NCBI RefSeq assembly: GCF_900129285.1
Contig: NZ_FQUW01000008.1
Location: forward strand, 1 to 64,000
DNA: 64,000 nucleotides
Source of the DNA: Desulfofundulus australicus DSM 11792
Lineage (GTDB): Bacteria > Bacillota > Desulfotomaculia > Desulfotomaculales > Desulfovirgulaceae
Direction: 5' to 3'
The translations under genes were made by a program, and so were the position numbers. Within the stretch, counting starts at the first letter, position 1. Each line of letters begins with the position of its first letter. The notes beneath the pieces were generated by a model. It searched no databases. It saw only the letters and a program-made list of their open reading frames with translations, and was not told the origin of the DNA. Positions 53,178 to 61,080 of this stretch are shown here, piece after piece.

Positions 53178-53549
53178 CTAAATAAACCTGTCCAGGATCA
53201 GGCCCAGCATCCTCTTCACGCTGGCCACGATCTTCAGGGTCCACTCCGGGGGGATCTCCCGGATCACTTCCTGCGTTTCGGCATTGATCACCCTGACCAT
53301 GATCTCCCCGCTTTCCTCGTGCAGGACAAAACGCAGCTCCGTGCGGTAGAGTTCCATGGTTCCGTTGATCCGGCTGACGGCATCCCGCACCTCCTGGATG
53401 GTGGGCCTGCTTTCCTCTTCTTTTTCTTCCGGAAACAGGGCCTCCCTCTCCGCCTGCTCCCCGGGGCGGGCGGCGTCATTCCGGAGCGCTGCGGGCAGCC
53501 CCGCCAGGGAGAAAAGATCCGGCCTGCCGGCTGGGTCTACCTTGCTCAT
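53178..53549 (-). CDS. flaG: FlaG-family flagellar protein
   Basis: The protein has about 123 residues. The FlaG domain is at the C-terminus: TELRFVLHEESGEIMVRVINAETQEVIREIPPEWTLKIVASVKRMLGLILD. The N-terminal 60 residues are a variable linker. It affects filament length in other bacteria. Start ATG 53549 (MSKVDPAGR), with a GTG two codons further upstream as alternative. It lies alone on the minus strand between flgM and flgN. Confidence 0.88.
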   Translation of the reverse strand: MSKVDPAGRPDLFSLAGLPAALRNDAARPGEQAEREALFPEEKEEESRPTIQEVRDAVSRINGTMELYRTELRFVLHEESGEIMVRVINAETQEVIREIPPEWTLKIVASVKRMLGLILDRFI

Positions 53550-53568
53550 TTTCACCCTGCCTTTCCAT

Positions 53569-53595
53569 GAATTAAGAGTCGCTACTTCTTAATTC
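53569..53595. promoter_or_regulatory. 9-bp inverted repeat upstream of flaG
   Basis: GAATTAAGA (53569-53577) pairs with TCTTAATTC (53587-53595), 9-nt loop, 20 bases before the flaG start codon. A third similar AAATTAAG lies nearby at about 53614. It could be an operator or a 5' mRNA hairpin. Confidence 0.55.
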
Positions 53596-53650
53596 GTCAG
53601 CCGGAGGAAGAAATTAAGGAGCCCATAATTTTTTTGTCGCCGGGAAAAGC

Positions 53651-53677
53651 TCAAGGATGCGCTTCCCCTGCCGAAAC
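53651..53677 (+). promoter_or_regulatory. Candidate sigma-28 promoter for flgN-flgK-flgL
   Basis: TCAA (53651-53654) and GCCGAAAC (53670-53677) are separated by exactly 15 bp, matching sigma-28 spacing with one mismatch in -35 and two in -10. It lies 41 bp before the flgN start. FlgN/K/L are classical SigD-dependent late genes. Confidence 0.58.
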
Positions 53678-53717
53678 AAGGTGTTAGGAAAATGTTTTTG
53701 ACAGGACGGGGACGGCT

Positions 53718-54221
53718 ATGGACGAGCAGACAAATCAGATCCACCAGCTGGTGGCTATACTTGAAGACGAGCTGGCGGAACTGGAAAAAATGATGGCAGC
53801 GGCCCGGAGGCAAAACGACGCCCTGCGCCGGAACGACGGAGAAAAGCTGCTCGAGGCTACGGGGGAGCTGGAGCTCCTGGCGCGGGCGCTGAAAGCGCTG
53901 CAGGCAGCCCGCAGCGAAGTGCAGGCACGGGTCGGGCGGGACTGCGGCCTGCCCCCGGGGACACCTCTGGCGGAGGTGGCTGCCGCCCTGCCTTTAGTGC
54001 CGGTCGCCCGGCAGGCAGCGCACCTGGCGGCCGGGCTGCGGGAGAAGGCCCGGGAGCTGGCGGAACTGATCCGGCTCAACAACCTGCTGGCCCAAAACGG
54101 CCTGCGCTTCTGCAGCCTCCTGTTGAGGGCCGTGGACCCGTCCCGCACCCGGACGTACCTTCCCGACGGCGCCGTAAGCAAGGACGGCGCAAACCCGCCC
54201 CTGCTGGATAAATCCGTCTGA
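53718..54221 (+). CDS. flgN: FlgN-family export chaperone
   Basis: This 167-residue helical protein has the FlgN pattern (QLVAILEDELAELEKMMAAARRQNDALRRNDGEKLLEATGELELLARALKAL; LREKARELAELIRLNNLLAQNGLRF). It holds the hook-junction proteins FlgK and FlgL, encoded right after it, before export. The C-terminal tail is disordered-looking. Confidence 0.88.
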   Translation: MDEQTNQIHQLVAILEDELAELEKMMAAARRQNDALRRNDGEKLLEATGELELLARALKALQAARSEVQARVGRDCGLPPGTPLAEVAAALPLVPVARQAAHLAAGLREKARELAELIRLNNLLAQNGLRFCSLLLRAVDPSRTRTYLPDGAVSKDGANPPLLDKSV

Positions 54222-54300
54222 ACCCGCAGATGGCGGCGGGGCCCTCCCTCCCCCACCGCCTTCTATAAAATAAAATTCGATAAAAAAGAGGAGTGTTATT

Positions 54301-55854
54301 ATGCCCGGAACCTTTTTCGGCCTGGAAATAGCCCGGCGGGGACTGCAGGTTCACCGCACGGCCATGGACATAACCGGCCACAACGTGGCCAACGCCAGCA
54401 CGCCCGGTTACACCCGCCAGGAGGCGGTTATTACCGCCACCGGCCCCTACGCCAACCCGACACTGGGCAGCAGGCTGCTCCCCGGGCAGCTGGGCACCGG
54501 CGTGGAAGCGACCATGGTCCGGCGCATCAAAAACGAGTACCTGGACACACAGGCCCGGGACAGCATCTCCTCCCGGGATTTCTGGCAGGTTCAGGAAGAC
54601 CTGTTCGCCCGCATTGAGGCGGTGTTTGCCGAACCCGGAGCCAGCGGCATCGCCAGCACCTTGACTAAATTTTTCAACACCTGGCAGGACCTGAACAACA
54701 CCCCCCAGGACCCCGGCGTCAAGGCCGCCGTGGCCGAGACGGGCGACGAACTGGCCACCATGATGCGGGAGGCCTACCAGCAGCTGGGGGATATTGCGGA
54801 GAGTATTTTAAAAATCGAGCAAGACGGAAGCAGCATAAACGTTACCGGAGGCCAGCTTAAAGACCAGGTGGACACGGTGAACGAGATCCTGCGCCAGATC
54901 CGGGAACTGACGGAAGCCATCAAGCGGGTCTACGCCCAGGGCAACCAGCCCAACGACCTGCTGGACAAACGGGACCTGCTCCTGGACCGGCTGGCGGAAT
55001 ACGGGCCGGTGAGCGTCACCCACCTCACCGAGGGGGGCAGGCCGACGGGGGAAATTGCTTTGACCTTCTTCGGTGAGGATGTGAGAGCTGCGGGCGTCAC
55101 GGTGGAGCTGGTACCGGAAGTTGAAACACCTCCGGGAGAAATAAAAGAGGTAAAACTGCGGATTGGCAGTGAAGAAGTTTTCCTGACCAACTACCCGGCG
55201 AACCTGCCGAAGGCGGGCAGCCTGGCAGGGCTGGAGGAAACCCGCGCGAGGATCGACGGGTACACCGATGAGGCCGACAATAAAGTAGAGGGATACAGAG
55301 ACAAACTGGAGAACCTGGCCGGGGCCCTGAAGGATACCATCTACCAGGCCCTCAACCACGGCCATGACGACGTACCCAATAATGATATTCCTGACAAAAT
55401 AGACTTTTTCACAGGTTCGCTGGCCGGGGGCAACTTTGCCGTAGACCCGGATATTATGAAAGATCCCACCAAAATCGACGGTACCAACGCTCTCTACGTG
55501 GCCAGGCTGGCGACCATTGGGATGGACGGCACGAAGGACTTCGAGTTGGGGAAAGGCGCCAGCGGTAACCCGGTTAAAGTAGACCTGGCCAACCTGGGCG
55601 GGGCCACGTTCAGTGAATACTTCCACGCCCTGCTGGCGGATATAGGCGCCCGCTCCGGCAGCGCATCGGACATGGCCGGAAGCCGGCGCGCCGTCGCCGA
55701 GCAGGTGGAGTCCCTGCGCCAGTCCGTGTCCGGGGTCAACCTGGACGAAGAACTTTCCCGGCTGATCCAGTACCAGTACGGCTACCAGGCCAGCGCCCGG
55801 GTGCTGGCTACCATCAACGAAATGCTGGACTACCTGATCAACAGGACCGGCTAA
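54301..55854 (+). CDS. flgK: FlgK hook-filament junction protein 1
   Basis: The 517-residue protein begins GTFFGLEIARRGLQVHRTAMDITGHNVANASTPGYTRQEAV and ends GVNLDEELSRLIQYQYGYQASARVLATINEMLDYLINRTG, both FlgK hallmarks. The middle domain is somewhat less GC-rich. AAAGAGGAG precedes the ATG. Cargo of FlgN. Confidence 0.95.
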   Translation: MPGTFFGLEIARRGLQVHRTAMDITGHNVANASTPGYTRQEAVITATGPYANPTLGSRLLPGQLGTGVEATMVRRIKNEYLDTQARDSISSRDFWQVQEDLFARIEAVFAEPGASGIASTLTKFFNTWQDLNNTPQDPGVKAAVAETGDELATMMREAYQQLGDIAESILKIEQDGSSINVTGGQLKDQVDTVNEILRQIRELTEAIKRVYAQGNQPNDLLDKRDLLLDRLAEYGPVSVTHLTEGGRPTGEIALTFFGEDVRAAGVTVELVPEVETPPGEIKEVKLRIGSEEVFLTNYPANLPKAGSLAGLEETRARIDGYTDEADNKVEGYRDKLENLAGALKDTIYQALNHGHDDVPNNDIPDKIDFFTGSLAGGNFAVDPDIMKDPTKIDGTNALYVARLATIGMDGTKDFELGKGASGNPVKVDLANLGGATFSEYFHALLADIGARSGSASDMAGSRRAVAEQVESLRQSVSGVNLDEELSRLIQYQYGYQASARVLATINEMLDYLINRTG

Positions 55855-55952
55855 GTAGGATTAACAGAACGTTTTACAGGCATGAAAAGGTCGTGTTGTC
55901 AGACGCCAGGAATAACGGCAAAAGATAAATCCCTGATGCGGAGGGAAAAACA

Positions 55953-56912
55953 ATGCGCATTACCCACATGCTGGTCGCCCGGCGCACACAGAACTACATC
56001 CAGGAGGCCATGCAGAGGCTGGCCCGCACCCAGGAGCAGATGTCCACCGGCCGCAGGGTCCTGCGCCTGAGCGACGATCCGCCGGCTTTAAGCCAGCTCC
56101 TCAACGTGCGTGCGGCGGTGGAGCGGAACCAGCAGTACGCGCGGAACATCACCGACGGCCTGAGCTACCTGGACGGGGCCGACACCGCCCTGGGCACGGC
56201 GGGCGAGCTGATTCAGAAGGCCCTGGAATACGCCATCCAGGGCGCCAACGGCACCCTGGAGAAGAACGATATGGCCGCCATCGGCGAGCAGATAGACAAG
56301 ATGATCGACGAGCTGGTGGATATAGCCAACACCACCGTGGGCGGCAAATATATCTTTGCCGGCACGAAAAACGACCGGCCGCCGTTCAAGCGGGAGGTCG
56401 ACAATGGGGTTGACAAAATATATTACCAGGGCAACCTGGAGCGCGTTTCCCGGGAGATCCTGGACCAGGCGAACTACCCCATCGACGTGCCGGCGGTGAC
56501 ACTTGTCGATAATAACTCGAATACCCTGGGTGGTGTTTTCGGGGAGGTACAGTCTTCCAATAACGGGTATGAAGTGGTTGGCGGTGTTTTCCAGATTCTG
56601 CTGGCTTTAAGAAACAGTTTGAAGGCAGCGGACGCTTCTGGGGTGAACGATTCTATCGGTGCGCTGAATACCCAGCTCGACCATCTCCTGCGCTACCGGG
56701 TGCAGGTGGGAGCCCGCACCAGCCACTTCGAGTCGGTGCGCAGCCAGCTCCAGGACCAGGAGGTTCGCCTCACCCAGGTGCTGAGCAACCTGGAGGACGC
56801 CGACGTAGCCCGGGTGGCTGTGGACCTCTCCCGCCAGCAGCTCGCCTACCAGGCGGCCCTGGCGGCGGGGGCAAAAATACTGGAAACCTCCCTGCTGGAC
56901 TACCTGCGCTAA
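55953..56912 (+). CDS. flgL: FlgL hook-filament junction protein
   Basis: The 319-residue flagellin-like protein begins MRITHMLVARRTQNYIQEAMQRLARTQEQMSTGRRVLRLSDDPPALSQLL and ends LTQVLSNLEDADVARVAVDLSRQQLAYQAALAAGAKILETSLLDYL. It joins hook and filament. The usual followers fliW, csrA and hag are absent; a terminator and then accessory genes follow. Confidence 0.95.
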   Translation: MRITHMLVARRTQNYIQEAMQRLARTQEQMSTGRRVLRLSDDPPALSQLLNVRAAVERNQQYARNITDGLSYLDGADTALGTAGELIQKALEYAIQGANGTLEKNDMAAIGEQIDKMIDELVDIANTTVGGKYIFAGTKNDRPPFKREVDNGVDKIYYQGNLERVSREILDQANYPIDVPAVTLVDNNSNTLGGVFGEVQSSNNGYEVVGGVFQILLALRNSLKAADASGVNDSIGALNTQLDHLLRYRVQVGARTSHFESVRSQLQDQEVRLTQVLSNLEDADVARVAVDLSRQQLAYQAALAAGAKILETSLLDYLR

Positions 56913-56947
56913 CAAATTTTACAGGGCAGCACACGCATGCGAAAAAG

Positions 56948-56983
56948 AAGCTGGAAGCCTACCACATCTTCCAGCTTTTTTCT
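56948..56983 (+). terminator. Rho-independent terminator after flgL
   Basis: AAGCTGGAAG (56948-56957) pairs perfectly with CTTCCAGCTT (56968-56977), 10 bp with a 10-nt loop, followed by a T-run to 56981 and TCTTCC. It marks the end of the flgN-K-L operon. Confidence 0.92.
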
Positions 56984-57022
56984 TCCGCAAACAGCGGCCG
57001 GCTGTTATGCTTTTCAATTTTC

Positions 57023-57031
57023 TGGTATAAT
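57023..57031 (+). promoter_or_regulatory. Extended -10 promoter upstream of the Uma2 gene
   Basis: TGGTATAAT (57023-57031) is a perfect extended -10 (TGnTATAAT). No good -35 is visible, as is normal for such promoters. Transcription would start near 57038, about 57 bp before the first Uma2 gene. Confidence 0.65.
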
Positions 57032-57094
57032 AGTGCCTGAGGACAGAAACATTGAAAGATTTGCCTTTGCCGGGAAAATGCAGGTGGTATTCTT

Positions 57095-57654
57095 ATGCAG
57101 GAAATAATAGTTAAATCCGACAAATGGTATACCTATGATGATTATTTACAGTTAGACGATAAGTACGAGTATGAAGTTATCGGGGGAAAGCTGTTCATGA
57201 CGCCAAAGCCGCGGCCGCTGCACCAGGAGATTGTCGGCAGGTTATATGTCGCGCTGCATAACTTTCTCAAGCAGCGGAACATACAGGGAAAAATTTTTCT
57301 CGATGTGGACGTGATTTTTGGCAATCAGGTGGTTTCTCCGGATATAATCTACATCATTCCTGAACGCTTGTCCATTATATCAGAAACAAACATTCAAGGG
57401 CCACCGGATCTGATCATCGAAGTCCTCTCCCCATCCACACAAAAATACGACCGCAAGCAAAAAAGCCAGCTCTATTACGCCAACGGAGTAAGGAGTACTG
57501 GCTCATAGATCCGGCAACCCAGCTGGCGGAGGTTTTTTCCCGGGAGGATAAAGGCTGGTACCGGGCGGGTGTTTACGACGAAGAGGATACGCTGGTTTCC
57601 CCCCTCCTGCCGGAGCTGGAAATTAACATGAAAGAGATTTTTGACGTTTCTTAA
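57095..57654 (+). pseudogene. Uma2-family (DUF820) endonuclease, frameshifted
   Basis: The open frame gives 137 residues: KWYTYDDYLQLDDKYEYEVIGGKLFMTPKPRPLHQEIVGRLY, then FLDVDVIFGNQVVSPDIIYI and GPPDLIIEVLSPSTQKYDRKQKSQLYYANGV, and then goes out of frame (RSTGS-stop). Adding one A in the run at 57490-57491 restores GVKEYWLIDPATQLAEVF and continues to the stop at 57652-57654, about 186 residues, the normal Uma2 length. The PD-(D/E)xK-type residues (Asp in VVSPDI, Glu in IIEVLSP, Lys in KYDRKQK) are kept. Biological role of Uma2 proteins is unsettled. Confidence 0.83.
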
Positions 57655-57708
57655 AAGGGTTTAAAAGGGTTTTAAGGGACGGGACGCAAAAAGAAGGGAC
57701 TGTCTTAT

Positions 57709-58233
57709 ATGACCGCCAGGGAGAGGAAAATAGCCCGCTTAAAACGCCTGATATCGGAAATAAATGAAGACTTGCGGACAATTGATCAGATTGCCGGTAA
57801 AGCCAGGGCATTATTTGAGGAAGTGAATGCCAGAACCGGTCCCGTGCCCGACCGGGATCTGATGGCCATGGCGGCCTATTTGCATCATTTTTACACGGGT
57901 GTGGAATCAATGTTCGAGCGCATTTCGCGCCAGATCGACGGCGGGCCGGTTAAGGCCGGAGACTGGCACCGGGAACTTTTAAGAAGCATGGCCGTAGAAC
58001 TGGAAGGACTGCGGCCCGGGGTCATATCCCGGGAATTAATGGAAGAGCTGGATGAATACCGCCGCTTCCGCCACCTTTTCCGCCATGCCTATGCCGGTGA
58101 GCTGCGCTGGATGAAAATGTGCCACCTGGCGGAAAATATGGGCGATATCCTGAGTCTTTTGAAGAGCAAAATGGACCAGTTCAAGGCATTTGTCACGGGT
58201 GTGATCGAAGAACTGGAAAAGAACATTGAATAA
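57709..58233 (+). CDS. HepT-like HEPN RNase toxin
   Basis: The protein has 174 residues, helical. The HepT catalytic motif Rx4HxY is exact: Arg121, His126 and Tyr128 in FRHLFRHAYAG. In HepT/MntA pairs the Tyr is polyAMPylated by the MntA nucleotidyltransferase. No MNT gene is adjacent here; the upstream neighbour is the Uma2 gene, the downstream one an unknown protein. It may be an orphan toxin or use the unusual neighbour for control. Confidence 0.82.
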   Translation: MTARERKIARLKRLISEINEDLRTIDQIAGKARALFEEVNARTGPVPDRDLMAMAAYLHHFYTGVESMFERISRQIDGGPVKAGDWHRELLRSMAVELEGLRPGVISRELMEELDEYRRFRHLFRHAYAGELRWMKMCHLAENMGDILSLLKSKMDQFKAFVTGVIEELEKNIE

Positions 58234-58295
58234 TCGCAGTTTTACCAGTGGGCCTGTTTTTTACAAAAAGCATTGGTGAATGGGTGATTATACGC

Positions 58296-59822
58296 ATGGG
58301 CGTCTACCTGGGATTGGACATTTTGCCGTGGGAGATCGAATTGGCGGAGTGGGAAGGTTTTTATGATGAAGTTATGAAAATAATCAATGCCTTTCCCCTA
58401 CCCGTCCTGCGCCTTGGCTACGAAGAAAAGTTTGGTTATCGCCGGCTTCTGCTCAGCCGGAACCCGGAAAGCCAGAATGAAAGAGGCCGTTACCTGGCCA
58501 TTTGCGGAGATGCCCGGACAGGACAATGTGCGGAGCAATTTATCATTTTTCGAGATCTACAGGTCTACAGGAAAAGATATGCACCGGACGATTCCCAGGT
58601 GAAGAAACCGGAAAGAAAAAACCAGGCCGACTGGCCTATCCTTTTACGGGAAGAAGATTCAGTGCGAGTGTTTTATGAAAAGACGCAGTCCCGTCCCTAC
58701 CATGATCTAATCTGGTCCATAGTCACCCTGGCAGAGAACCTTTTCCCCGGCCGGGCCTGCGCCACCGGCAACCTTAATGCACGGAGATGGCAGGAGACAC
58801 TACAGTGGCTGGAAAGCGTTACAGACCGGCGACTGCAAAAACCCCTGCTGTTAGATGCAGAAAGGCTCTGGTATGCCTTTGGTACCGCCTTCACTGCTCT
58901 GGAAAGAGCCCAAAAGGTAACAGAAAAATTGGTTGGCGGTCCTGCGCCCTTTTACAGTTTTTTAAAACTGAAAGATCCTGCTCTTTTACGTGTTCTGGTC
59001 AAGAATAGACTTAAGGAGTATAACTCCAGGACTGTTGGTGCCCTTTCAGAATGCCTGTACATTCTCGATGGCACGGAAGATTTACGGTTCCTGGTCGAAG
59101 TAGCTTGTTTAGAACCGGATGGTCCCCGCTGGGAGTTGACCGATGTCCTGTCTTCTGCCTATTACCTTGGCGCCTTTGTACCGGAGGGAAAAGCGCCCGA
59201 TGCAACTCTGGCCCTTGGTTTTCTGCCGGCCGAATTTTTACCGAAATATTACCATACCGATTTTTATCTGGAAAAGGAATTGGCCTGCCGGCAAGTAGCT
59301 GAGGTGACAGGCTTGCCCGTGCAAAAGATTGAGGAGATGATCCTGGAGATCGAAAAAGAGAACAAATCAGACTCTAACAAGGAGGACAAAGAAAAAATAC
59401 CTTTTTATACTGCGGACAGTGAGCAGCCATCATCTGATAAACCTGACCATACAGGAGAACCTGCATACCGTAATCCACAGGTAGAAATTCCATACCCGCA
59501 GGAATTGATCAATACTCTTAAGGAGCAGGTAGCCGCCATTGGTAAGAATTGGGACAGCTCCACGCTCCATCATCTGGTGGCTGCAATAGCCTCGAAAAAA
59601 AATGTTGTGCTTACCGAAGAAGCCTGGAAGATTGTTGATGAGGAAAAAGACCCGGATCTTCTGGCGGTTATTCTGGGGATCATGAACAATTATCACAAAT
59701 TTGAGAGAGCTACAAATGTTATCGAGTTTATACTGAAACAATTGCCGGATATAAAAGAGTCCTGGGAAAATGGACGGCCCTGGAAATATCCCGGTGGGCA
59801 TCGACCCATTCCCCTGCATTGA
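58296..59822 (+). CDS. Unknown 508-residue protein
   Basis: I do not recognise this protein. Start: I choose the ATG at 58296 (MGVYLGLDILPWEIELAEWEGF), since GGTGAT, matching the anti-Shine-Dalgarno end, lies seven bases before it; the GTG at 58248 has none. It is soluble, acidic, with no signal or membrane segment. A first part (1-110) ends in GDARTGQCAEQFIIFRDLQVY; the middle is helical; residues ~355-405 form a low-complexity linker (EKENKSDSNKEDKEK); the C-terminal ~90 residues are helical. It follows the HepT-like gene by 62 bases on the same strand and may belong with it. Confidence 0.6.
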   Translation: MGVYLGLDILPWEIELAEWEGFYDEVMKIINAFPLPVLRLGYEEKFGYRRLLLSRNPESQNERGRYLAICGDARTGQCAEQFIIFRDLQVYRKRYAPDDSQVKKPERKNQADWPILLREEDSVRVFYEKTQSRPYHDLIWSIVTLAENLFPGRACATGNLNARRWQETLQWLESVTDRRLQKPLLLDAERLWYAFGTAFTALERAQKVTEKLVGGPAPFYSFLKLKDPALLRVLVKNRLKEYNSRTVGALSECLYILDGTEDLRFLVEVACLEPDGPRWELTDVLSSAYYLGAFVPEGKAPDATLALGFLPAEFLPKYYHTDFYLEKELACRQVAEVTGLPVQKIEEMILEIEKENKSDSNKEDKEKIPFYTADSEQPSSDKPDHTGEPAYRNPQVEIPYPQELINTLKEQVAAIGKNWDSSTLHHLVAAIASKKNVVLTEEAWKIVDEEKDPDLLAVILGIMNNYHKFERATNVIEFILKQLPDIKESWENGRPWKYPGGHRPIPLH

Positions 59823-59840
59823 CACTTCAATTCCGCATAA

Positions 59841-60123
59841 TGGTAGACTCCTCCGGCACCGGCGGTGTGCAGCCGGTAGCGCCCGTCTTCCCCCAGGCGG
59901 TAAAATTCCGCCTGCTGCCGGTCAGGATCGATCAGCCAGTACTCCTTAACCCCCGCCGCCTCGTACTCCACGTATTTCTCGCCGCGGTCCCGGGCGAAAC
60001 TTTCCGGGGAGGTGATAGGAATTCCTCGAAGGTCATACGGCCCGGCGTCTCTTCGGATTCCCGGTCAACCGCATAAGCTCCGGCGGTCTCCCGCACCGCT
60101 TCTTTTCCGGCCTGAGTGCTCAT
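59841..60123 (-). pseudogene. Uma2 remnant with internal deletion
   Basis: This is a near-copy of the Uma2 gene at 61081-61761. The start (MSTQAGKEAVRETAGAYAVDRESEETPGRMTFEEFL) is followed after a deletion of about 286 bp (junction near 60016) by the C-terminal part in another frame (TSPESFARDRGEKYVEYEAAGVKEYWLIDPDRQQAEFYRLG). Over the C-terminal part only a few of ~180 bases differ from the intact copy. The result cannot encode a working nuclease. Confidence 0.88.
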
Positions 60124-60165
60124 TTACTCACCTTCCTGAAGTGCCTGGCACCAAACACTCATAAC

Positions 60166-60417
60166 CTAATATCTACTAGCCTGAAATATAAATTCAACAT
60201 CACCCGTTGCCCAGCCAAGCCCTGCCAGTATTTTTAATTCTCCTCCCCATTGCAGTTCTTTTATTGCTTGTGCTAATTCTTTTTTTGCTTCTTCAAAATT
60301 TTCATTTCCCTTGTTATTAACTTCGAGGTATCCGCGAGTTAATCTGTTTAACGTAGACTGTTTGGGTTCCCACGGCTTATTAAATATTATAGAGCGAATA
60401 AACTCAACCGCAGTCAT
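60166..60417 (-). CDS. Small unknown protein downstream of the TIR-like gene
   Basis: The product has about 83 residues: MTAVEFIRSIIFNKPWEPKQ, then EEAKKELAQAIKELQWGGELKILAGLGWATGDVEFIFQ. Not recognised. Start ATG 60417 with GGAG eight bases ahead. It begins 16 nt after the TIR-like gene, so the two are one transcript. It might be an antitoxin or regulator of its neighbour, but nothing in it says so. Confidence 0.55.
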   Translation of the reverse strand: MTAVEFIRSIIFNKPWEPKQSTLNRLTRGYLEVNNKGNENFEEAKKELAQAIKELQWGGELKILAGLGWATGDVEFIFQASRY

Positions 60418-60433
60418 TTCTCTCACTCCCTAC

Positions 60434-60940
60434 TTATTTCAGTACCCTGGATCTCATTTCTTGAATTTCCTTAAAGCATTCAACCAGGGTATTTTTTAAA
60501 TCAAGCAAGCTTTCCGGTCTCATTTCATAGACAAACGCTCTCTTAGAGGCAATATCAAAAGGCAGCCTTATTTCTTCTCCCTGCCTCCAAATAAGAATAA
60601 CCTCATGAATCCTTTTAAAGCAATGGGTTAAGCCGAGTTCATACATTACATTCGGGTTGTACCCGGTTACGTCTACTATAACCTGACCTGCTACGAACAA
60701 TGCCCTTAAAATGTCATTAATAATATCCCCACCCATTTTTCTGTTATCAATTCTGTAAACCCATAGTCCACATTCCCTGGCGGCAGGTTCAATGGCATCC
60801 ATTAACACTTTGTCGCTATCATTATTAAACGGTGAAAATACCAGGCACATTCTCTGATCCTGTTCAAACTCACCAGCTAACAAATACTTTCTTAAATCCA
60901 GCGGGTACACAATTGATTTATAGGCATCTGCAATAAGCAT
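60434..60940 (-). CDS. TIR-like / nucleoside deoxyribosyltransferase-like protein
   Basis: The protein has about 168 residues. CLVFSPFNNDSDKVLMDAIEPAARECGL is followed by YRIDN, DIINDILRALFVAGQVIVDVTGYNPNVMYELGLTHCF. The D-x-T-G-x-NPNV-x-YELG-x-TH pattern marks a Rossmann-like family related to nucleoside 2-deoxyribosyltransferases and TIR NADases; Glu105 (MYELG) is the presumed catalytic acid and Asp94 is also kept. Several such proteins are stand-alone or effector parts of NAD-depleting immune systems. Start ATG 60940 (MLIADAYKS); TTG four codons earlier is possible. It is carried between two copies of a Uma2 gene. Confidence 0.68.
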   Translation of the reverse strand: MLIADAYKSIVYPLDLRKYLLAGEFEQDQRMCLVFSPFNNDSDKVLMDAIEPAARECGLWVYRIDNRKMGGDIINDILRALFVAGQVIVDVTGYNPNVMYELGLTHCFKRIHEVILIWRQGEEIRLPFDIASKRAFVYEMRPESLLDLKNTLVECFKEIQEMRSRVLK

Positions 60941-61080
60941 ATTCGATATCAACTCCTCAGTAATTCATCCGGGCCTTTTGTACTTCTCTTTTATCTTCCA
61001 AATTATTCCATTCAAGCTTAAGTTTTAAAACTTTTTTGGCAACCTTTCCGCAGATTGCTGGCATCCTCTCCCAGCACCAC

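Noticed and set aside
57650-57690. Short AAAAGGGTTT-like direct repeats after the first Uma2 gene
   Set aside because: Three loose copies over 30 bases; too short and irregular to be more than local slippage.
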